NCBI RefSeq assembly: GCF_000699445.3
Contig: NC_067201.1
Location: forward strand, 24,443,033-24,507,032
Source of the DNA: Schistosoma haematobium
Taxonomy: Eukaryota; Platyhelminthes; Trematoda; Strigeidida; Schistosomatidae
Reading direction: 5' to 3'
DNA length: 64,000 nucleotides
The first letter of the stretch is position 1; the number at the start of each line of letters is the position of its first letter. The translations under genes and the position numbers were made by a program. The notes beneath the pieces were generated by a model. It was not told the DNA's origin, made no database searches, and saw only the letters and a list, made by a program, of their open reading frames with translations. This document shows, one piece after another, positions 10,391 through 64,000 of the stretch.

Positions 10391-13066
10391 AAACAAGTCC
10401 GTCATCCGTGTTATTGACCGAAAATCAAAATGTAACCTTTGAAACTTTTCACGTCTATTTTATTTCTACTCATCTTAATGTCTGAGGTCTGCTTATAATC
10501 GCATCTATAATTATTACCGCTATTAATATCATTATTGGTCCCTCAACACATTAGATATTCTTCTCATCTCTTCTTATCATTCTAAGCATATATTATTCCT
10601 AGACATCCAAAGTCTAAAACTAGAAGCAAATTATCTCACCGTACACTTAAACAAATTAACTTCTCAGATTCATTTTATCATCAACACATATATAACACAC
10701 AGAAATCTGTATTTGATTATTCTTTGCAATTAATTGTGACTTTAATAGCATCATTCTTGATACTAATATCTGGTTCCACTCTGTATACTGTTACATAAAT
10801 CTACGTGTTTTTATCTGAGTGCAATAACGGGTTTTTATCTTATTTTTTTAATTGTTGGTTTACTTCAGAGGTCGATATTCATTACACTATTATTATTATC
10901 ATGCTTTAACACTTTCAATAGGTGTTCATTTATTTTCCCTCTCTTTTTACTTTCTAAATAAATATTATACTTAAGATTACGAAGTTTGTAATTAAGACAA
11001 TAACTTATGTTACACGTAACTTAACTTCATACACTCGATTTATCTTCACTATGTATGTATGACTCATACATATTGATATTTGGTTATCCTTTTTACTTAA
11101 TTGTGACTTTCATAGCATCACTCCAAAATATGACTGCGCAAACATTTATTCTAGCGCCGCAACTTACTGCAATCATAAGTTATTTTTACTTAATTATTTT
11201 CTATTTTATTTTTTTATTAATTTGACGATACATACATAGTCGTTTATTCTTGTTCTGTGTTCATAAACACACCTAATTAGCTATTTGAGTATTTCACGTT
11301 TACTTTATTTCTATTCCTTTATTTTCTCCCTTTTCTTCTTCAAACTCAATTACACAGAACCTGATTTATTATTATCATTCTATTATTATTACTCCCTTTT
11401 TCAAATATGGCAAATATAGTGCTAATATTATTTAAGCTCGTGTATTATTGCATTTTTAAAGAAGCTTGAAATGGTTTCTTCACAACACTCATGTAACCAT
11501 AAGATGTTTGTGAAAAGTGATATTAATAATAGGAGGAACACGAAGAAAAACGGTTTATTTATTCGAAAATTATATTATAAAAATGTACGTATAGTATTAG
11601 TCCAGAAATAGATTTCAACAGTCATTTTTCATTGTTCTCATCAGGATATAACAAATTCGACATTGTCGCAACTTTTTGCGAGTTGAGAATTTAGGAATTT
11701 TGTATCGCCATCTGGAAAATCGCTAATTGCTTCACATACTTAACTTATCTGGCACATTTTTCATTGATAGTATTATATTCCACAACTACCTTAGGATGTG
11801 TTGATTTGCTTTCCGAATACTTCACTGGACTAGGTGCAAGTGATCAACAAAGGAGAAATGAAGGCAAACAAGGAGGAAAAAATGGAATATTACTTAGGAA
11901 AGTAAGGGAGGAATAAAGAGGAAACTCGCGAAAATTTTCCCTTGTCGTCTTTCATGAGGAAATTATGAGAAAAATTTCCCTTTTTGTCGCTTTGTGTTGG
12001 GAATGTTGTTGAAATGTCTAATTTTTGCCCAAAAACACGTGGAGATATATGCTTTACGCTTATTTACACGTCGAATCGTCTACTTTTTGCCTATGTGACG
12101 TGTCTATGTGTTGATGACACGAGCATCAACTTGGTCACGATTTGTCTTCACTTTATTTCTCTATTTTAACCACGTGTTATTTCGGAGTACACTAGGGAAA
12201 TGGAGTAGCTTAGACGAAGTATTAGGGATGTCGATGCTAGAGAGTTAGCGGATGACATAACTTAAAAAAATACTACGAACGTTGAGCTGTCATATTATCC
12301 CAGGTAACTACATAGTAAGACTGAGATATGTAGCTTGGGAATACAAATTAAATAGTTGTATCAACTGAAATTCAAGTATACACTGTTGTTAAAATGTCTT
12401 ACAAATTCAGAATCTGTAGATCACCTGTGTGATGATGATTTTTCTCATTTTTTGCCGGGAAATGACATTTACTAGACGGTCATGTCATGTCTATATTTTG
12501 TGAATAATGTTGAGAATTTGTGGTGAGGGAGAGGTTTTGCGAAAACATACAAGAAAGTTCGTCAATAGTTTGACAAAATATTGGGCATCGAGTATAGAGA
12601 AGTCATTATTTGTGGAAATTATATTTGAAGTCATCTCAGCGATTGAAATTTAAAACAATTACAACGTTTCGTCCGGCGAAGTTTTCTGGAACTCCTCAGG
12701 GTTATAATAAAAATTCAGACAAGTCTGCTAGACAAGACGTTGGAATCATTTTAGTTTTCAGTCGCTAAGATTATTTCAAATATAATTTTCACATATAATG
12801 ATATACAAGGAAGACTATTAAAAGTAGAGCAGGAGGAAAACGTTAATTCATTGAGAGCATCTAAACTAATTTGATACTTGTTTGAATATTGCAGTATCAC
12901 AGTATCATCACTATTGAAGGGTCGATATGATAGGCCCGAGAAGGAGAAAAAATGAACAATTCTCTGTTGACTGCGTCCTGGAGACATCTGGGGCAATTAA
13001 TGTAGTTTGTATCAAAGTCAGTCTAGTCGTCATATATTCAGAGAGGTTCAGCGTTCGTGATCAACT
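10391..13066. other. AT-rich stretch, no gene recognised
   Basis: It contains long T-rich and TTATTATT runs and a family F-like fragment near 11580-11670 (GTATAGTATTAGTCCA is shared with 62115). No ORF shows a recognisable domain. Confidence 0.45.
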
Positions 13067-13474
13067 TGTAGCGTGGCGTCGAGTTGAGGTAAACTATGAA
13101 CACCGCTACAAAGAAACACGTGCCAAGCGAATCAGAAGGCGAGGGTTGAACGTAACCAAAGAAACCCATAAAATCTCCGAGAAGCCAAATATCAGAAGAC
13201 AGTTAATGGACCAAGTCGATGTTTATTTGCTGGCGATCTCGTGGCATCGAAAGGATACCGAGATCGTGCCAGAATACAAGCTTGGTTACAGAACGTAACC
13301 GAATCCGCGCGAAGTTACAATCAAAGTGTAAGTAAAAAGAATGGAAGCACAAAATAGCTGTCATTAGCACAGTCAAACAAAAGCACGTTAAAACAAACGC
13401 TGGTACAGTTGGTTATAATAATAATTGTTTTTATTAAACCAGTCGTGTTCTCGTGATAAATGTGAGTCACTACA
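13067..13474 (-). repeat. 3' LTR of gypsy element
   Basis: On the plus strand it runs from TGTAGCGTGGCG to GAGTCACTACA, with short inverted ends TGTAG/CTACA. It is the same length as the partner LTR. I count 12 differences, all within the first about 165 bp; the remaining 240 bp are identical. Confidence 0.92.
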
Positions 13475-13940
13475 GGAGCCCCCCGCTAGAAAGGGTTAAC
13501 ACTTTCGATAAATAGCGGTTTAAATCGTGGGACTGATCGGCTAACGAGCGATTGTAGGACGGAAGAATTGGCGAACAGGAAAGCGATCGTTGATCGTCGA
13601 GTTGCCAACGAAGGTCGTTTTCGGAGAACGGTACCAGGAGCGATGTGCTGTATTTGTTGCTTGAGTTGGCATGCTACACCAGAGTGGTTTGTATCCAGAA
13701 TCTGAAGATTGCGTTCGTAGGGAATGCGGACCAGAAACGCTGCAGACGTAGGACGAAACCACGTTGAGCCAAAAGACCAGAAGCGACCGTAACGACCAAG
13801 TTCGAGACCAAGCGTATGCCAAGCATTCGAAACCAATATATCGACTGAGTGCGTTGACAAGAGCGTGGGTGGCCAATCCAGCTTTCGCCAAAGTTGACTG
13901 AAGTCGACGGAACCAAACGGAGATGGTCGAAGGCGTGGGC

Positions 13941-14621
13941 TCAGGAAACAAAAAGAAAATCAAAAAAAGAGAAGAGTGTAGCATGCGTGTAGTATAGGAA
14001 TAACCCTACACCGTATTGGTTGTTGATTGTGCGATAATCGCGGAAGCGTACGGGCAACCGTACTCGGCGACCGGAACGTGAGACGATCGTCTCGTCCGTA
14101 GACGGTGCAGATGACGCGTGCTGTTGACCGGGACGTGAGAATGAGGTCTCAGATGTATCTAGCATGGGACCTGAAGAATATTTAAGGATCCTGCTAGCAG
14201 GTTTGATAGGTCCAGCATTGAATCTCAGGTTACCAGATAGGGCACTGTCATCGACGTGTGCTGGTTTGAGACGATCAATGCTGACGATCTCGACGCGTCC
14301 ATATCGATCAACCTTGAAGGTCTTTTCGTGACGAGCGATCACGTGAAAAGGGCCTTCGTAAGGTTGTTGCCAAGGTTTGCGTACCGAATCTACTCGTATG
14401 AAAACATGTGAACAGGTAGATAACTCTCGAGGGAGAGCGACCTGTCGATGTTGTATTCGAGTTGACACCGGAGACAGCGTTCGCATAAATGCAGACAGTC
14501 GATGGACGTAGTCTGATTTACCGAAATTAGGTCTGCTCCGTGGTGTGAAGAATTCTCCAGGGAGACGCAATGTCGTGCCGAATACCAGTTCAGCGGCGGA
14601 ACATTGTAAATCTGCCTTCAA
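13941..14621 (-). pseudogene. gypsy Pol C-terminal (integrase tail) remnant
   Basis: A 226-residue open frame on the minus strand. It begins with the end of the integrase core (ADLQCSAAELVFGTTLRLPG, the part after the catalytic residues). It is followed by the C-terminal beta-rich segment with HVFIRVDSVRKPWQQPYEGPF and a VDRYGRVEIVSIDRLKPAHV block, which are standard late-integrase signatures of Ty3/gypsy elements. The DDE catalytic residues, RNase H and RT are absent, removed by the internal deletion. The tail after residue 150 is low in recognisable motifs. Confidence 0.85.
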
Positions 14622-15067
14622 GCTCGTTGTGATCCCTAAAAGAACGAGCGGTAAGGTTTCGTGCCAGTTGCCGTTTTCGTGTGCTCATATAGCACTTTTA
14701 AGTTGGCAGTGAAACCGTTTACTTAACCATTTGGTGCTGGGTGGTAGACAGATATGCTTATGCGTATGCATTCCGTACCAAACAGCCGGGTCAGCGAGGA
14801 GAATAGTTAATAGGGGAAAATTTCTCGAATAAAGCGTGGAATTCATCGTCACGCGAATAAAAAGTAACAAGGGTTCGGTACACGTACATGTGAGTCTATT
14901 ATATTAATACTATTCTTATCGTTATCCGTCATGTCGAGTATATTATATATTAAAAAATATGAAAATATACGACAGACGTGGATGGATAAACCATAGACTC
15001 ACCGAATTGGCTTCTTTGGAAGATTTGATCAGAAGTTGAGGCGTGTTCCAAAATACGGGTCACCAAT

Positions 15068-15475
15068 TGTAGCGTGGCGTCGAGTCGAAATTGACTATGA
15101 ACGCCGCTACAAAGAAACACGTGCCAAGCGAATCAGAAGGCGAAGGTTGGACGTAACCAAATAAATCCATAAAATCTCCGAGAAGCCAAATATCAGAAGA
15201 CAGTTAATGGACCAAATCGATGTTTATTCGCTGGCGATCTCGTGGCATCGAAAGGATACCGAGATCGTGCCAGAATACAAGCTTGGTTACAGAACGTAAC
15301 CGAATCCGCGCGAAGTTACAATCAAAGTGTAAGTAAAAAGAATGGAAGCACAAAATAGCTGTCATTAGCACAGTCAAACAAAAGCACGTTAAAACAAACG
15401 CTGGTACAGTTGGTTATAATAATAATTGTTTTTATTAAACCAGTCGTGTTCTCGTGATAAATGTGAGTCACTACA
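15068..15475 (-). repeat. 5' LTR of gypsy element
   Basis: Partner of 13067-13474. Read on the minus strand it starts TGTAGTGACTCAC and ends CCACGCTACA. The primer-binding-like site adjoins at 15067 reading leftward. Confidence 0.92.
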
Positions 15476-17702
15476 AACTATTGATGCGTTTTTATATGGT
15501 TGAAAAATTACGCTCTGAAATGTAGCATCTCAAAACTTACCTTATAAGGAATTTCGTATTAATTAGGATGCTTTCATTCTAGTCATGTGATATTTTCAAG
15601 TGTCTGGTGAAGATCAGCTCGGTCTGTATAACGTGTCCCTTTTATTGAAGGATTTGAACCAACCAATTCTTCAAATACCTAGACCCTCTCTATAAACATT
15701 TGATGGGTATATCACCTGCAGGATACTTGCCTAAGTTCAGCACAAACACAAACCTGGAAGGAACAAAATAGTATTAAAGGTAACCAACAGAAAACTGAAG
15801 ACAGATTCTGCTCCACAAAGTTAGCCAAACCTTGGGGTTTACTAACATTTAGGGCCGTTTAAGAAACCTTCCAGCAGTCCCTAAATAGGGAGCAATGATG
15901 TCTTTTTAAGTACCCAAAGTGAAATTTCAGTAATTGGCCAACATCTCCTTTATTTCTTTTTATTTCATTTATCGAGGTCAGTAACTAGAGGCACCGGTTA
16001 TCCATTTTTACCAGAAACGAAGGTATAATAAGTAAAAGCTCCTTTCATTACGTCATCAACCACTTCGACCGTTTAAATTCATCAGTAGTTTAAAAGTCTT
16101 TGAATCAGTTCGATATCATGTCATGGCAAGTATTTCTGACTTTTGGAGCAATATTGTATGAAATTGGGACAATACAGTCTGCTATTGTACTTTTTGTTTT
16201 TCTTACTCACGTTGCGCGATATCAGAAAATGAAAGCTGTAAGGCATTTAAATGCTTCTTGTGTTTTGCCTGTCCCATTGTGTTGCTTATATTCTGAACTA
16301 CTTTAGCATAAGCTGAAGTCTTAGTTTGGTTATCATCATCCTAATAACCTTCAGTACCACGTCAATGTCCATTTTGAAAGATAGTTAAGTGAGTTCACAT
16401 CTAGTTATCCATTATAACGTTTATATTATATGGATTGGTTGTGTATAAACAATAGTGCGTAACGAATTCTCAATAAGTATTTGAATGTGTCTAGATAGGT
16501 GAAATGATATAAAATATTTCAAGTCACCGTAGGCAGGAGCTCCTAAAATTGATAGGTTGATAGTTGTCATATCTTAACGTTTATAGACTCATACCAAGTA
16601 CCAGGAGAGTTATAGACGATTACTTCACCGTATTTGATGGTCTTTGGTGGTTCCTGACACTTTTGATTAGCTTTCAGTTAATTCTCTGCGTTAGGCAATG
16701 GTAATTCACTAACCTGTCCTTGTTGGGTTTATTTGTTTTTCGAGATGAGTTTTTGGGATCGTAGAATCGAAAATTGAGTGTAACAAAACACGCTTAACAA
16801 TCTTCATCTTCACAGTCTTCAGCTTGATCCCATCGCAGGACACTAAATTAGGCTGCTATGGTTATAAGTAAACGACCAAAAAGCCGGTTCTGGATCACTA
16901 TTTCTTGTTTCAACAACTACTTCATTGTTCTTAACCATCAGGAGTGCGAATTCATAAACTTTCGTCGTAGTTTAAAATTTAGGATATTGAGAAAGTTGAA
17001 TTTTGCAATTTTTAGTATAGTTTCTTGACATTAATGTATACATGTCTTCCAAATACTTCACTGTTCCATTTGTAATTTTTTTGATGTTTTAATGGACTAA
17101 AGCAAATCACTTCATTTATTTATGACTGTTTTTTGGTGCTGTGATACCGTTTCAGATGTCTTGCGGAGATGTGTAGTTTATATCGTCACTCGCTGTTATT
17201 TTAGTAATTAGTCTCCAGCGACAGATTATGATTATCTCACAAGCATTAACTCAGTGATCTGTGAAGACTAAATCGGCATTAATTAGACTCCTGAAGTGAT
17301 CCTGTGTCTTACTTCAGCTAACGTTGCTCCTCAATTTATGCCAAATATACGCCACAACGTTAAGTTTTCTGATGGTGAAGTCTTAGCCATATAGACAGCA
17401 TATTTTAGATAATACTGACTTATCGTAAAGTAAATTGTTATGACCCTAGTATGTGTTGTACGTAGTTTATTATGGTAGGGGGATGGTCCTTTGAATAATC
17501 ACATCTGCGATCGGGAAACATTTGTTCATTGAAAAAGGTTAGGTTGACTAATTTTTGTATTTTTTCTGTAGACTTATCAAAAGTGATAATTGTTCCGCGC
17601 TTATTCTCCTTTTACTGTTTTTCAAATGATATATTCAGGTAATAAAGATATTTGGCAAATTATTATTTTTTACATACTTTAGCCCGACCTATTTAACTAA
17701 AA
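15476..17702. other. upstream region of the PGAP1-like gene, nothing named
   Basis: AT-rich sequence before the first coding exon. I saw no convincing TATA box, CpG island or coding block. The transcription start must lie here or in an unseen 5' exon. Confidence 0.4.

Positions 17703-64000
<46,298 letters not shown>

Larger units (their letters stand above)
13067..15475 (-). mobile_element. internally deleted gypsy LTR retrotransposon
   Basis: Two 408-bp LTRs (13067-13474 and 15068-15475) flank 1.6 kb. On the minus strand the order is 5' LTR, primer-binding-like TGGTGACCCG just inside it, a 3' piece of integrase, a purine-rich tract AGCGGGGGGC, then 3' LTR. The flanks AACT (13063-13066) and AACT (15476-15479) form a 4-bp target duplication. 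Most of gag, protease and reverse transcriptase is missing, so movement would need proteins supplied by another element. Confidence 0.9.

Noticed and set aside
13541..13984. Minus-strand ORF of 147 residues and overlapping ones at 13486-13916
   Set aside because: They overlap the end of the gypsy internal region in different frames, have no recognised domain, and look like shadows of less AT-rich element sequence.

Overview
The window looks like nuclear DNA of a flatworm of the Schistosoma group (trematode). The evidence is an AT-rich background, very short 5' introns followed by multi-kilobase introns, RTE-clade and Penelope-like retroelements, gypsy LTR elements, and many short dispersed elements carrying tRNA-like boxes and hammerhead ribozymes of the Sm-alpha type. 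No prokaryotic features are present. Species was not determined.

Region 1 (1-17.7 kb) is a transposon graveyard. It holds a gypsy gag remnant at the left edge (minus strand), a decayed RTE fragment (2.3-3.2 kb), and a pair of 406-bp near-identical inverted arms (3.9-4.3 and 5.7-6.1 kb) enclosing a solo LTR. A CR1/Jockey-like pseudogene is split by a full-length RTE-clade retrotransposon (6498-9710) with an intact 1006-residue endonuclease/reverse-transcriptase ORF and a perfect 16-bp target duplication. An internally deleted gypsy element with two 408-bp LTRs lies at 13067-15475.

Region 2 (17.7 kb to the right edge, plus strand) is one host gene whose exons I could join by reading frame: the schistosome GPI inositol-deacylase (PGAP1 homologue). 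Fifteen exons (17703-58252) join in consistent phase to about 587 codons. They include a signal-anchor, the lipase nucleophile elbow G-H-S-V-G and downstream luminal sequence. Four more exon candidates follow, and the gene runs off the right edge. Introns 1, 2 and 4 are 30, 49 and 40 bp; the rest are 0.4-9 kb and are packed with repeats.

The introns carry at least seven dispersed families. Family A (Sm-alpha-like) and family B have tRNA-like boxes, a hammerhead ribozyme and inverted end arms. Family C is about 330-376 bp. Family D is about 460-480 bp with an AAAT-type tail. Family E is LTR-like, family F is AT-rich, and family G is a 240-bp foldback whose two arms each carry a hammerhead. Nested insertions with 10-13 bp target duplications let the order of some insertions be read. 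A Penelope-like element remnant (GIY-YIG end) abuts a family B hammerhead arm at 39.5-39.9 kb. A second, decayed RTE-clade element lies on the minus strand at 49.0-51.1 kb, and a 5'-truncated RTE tail at 62.5-62.9 kb.
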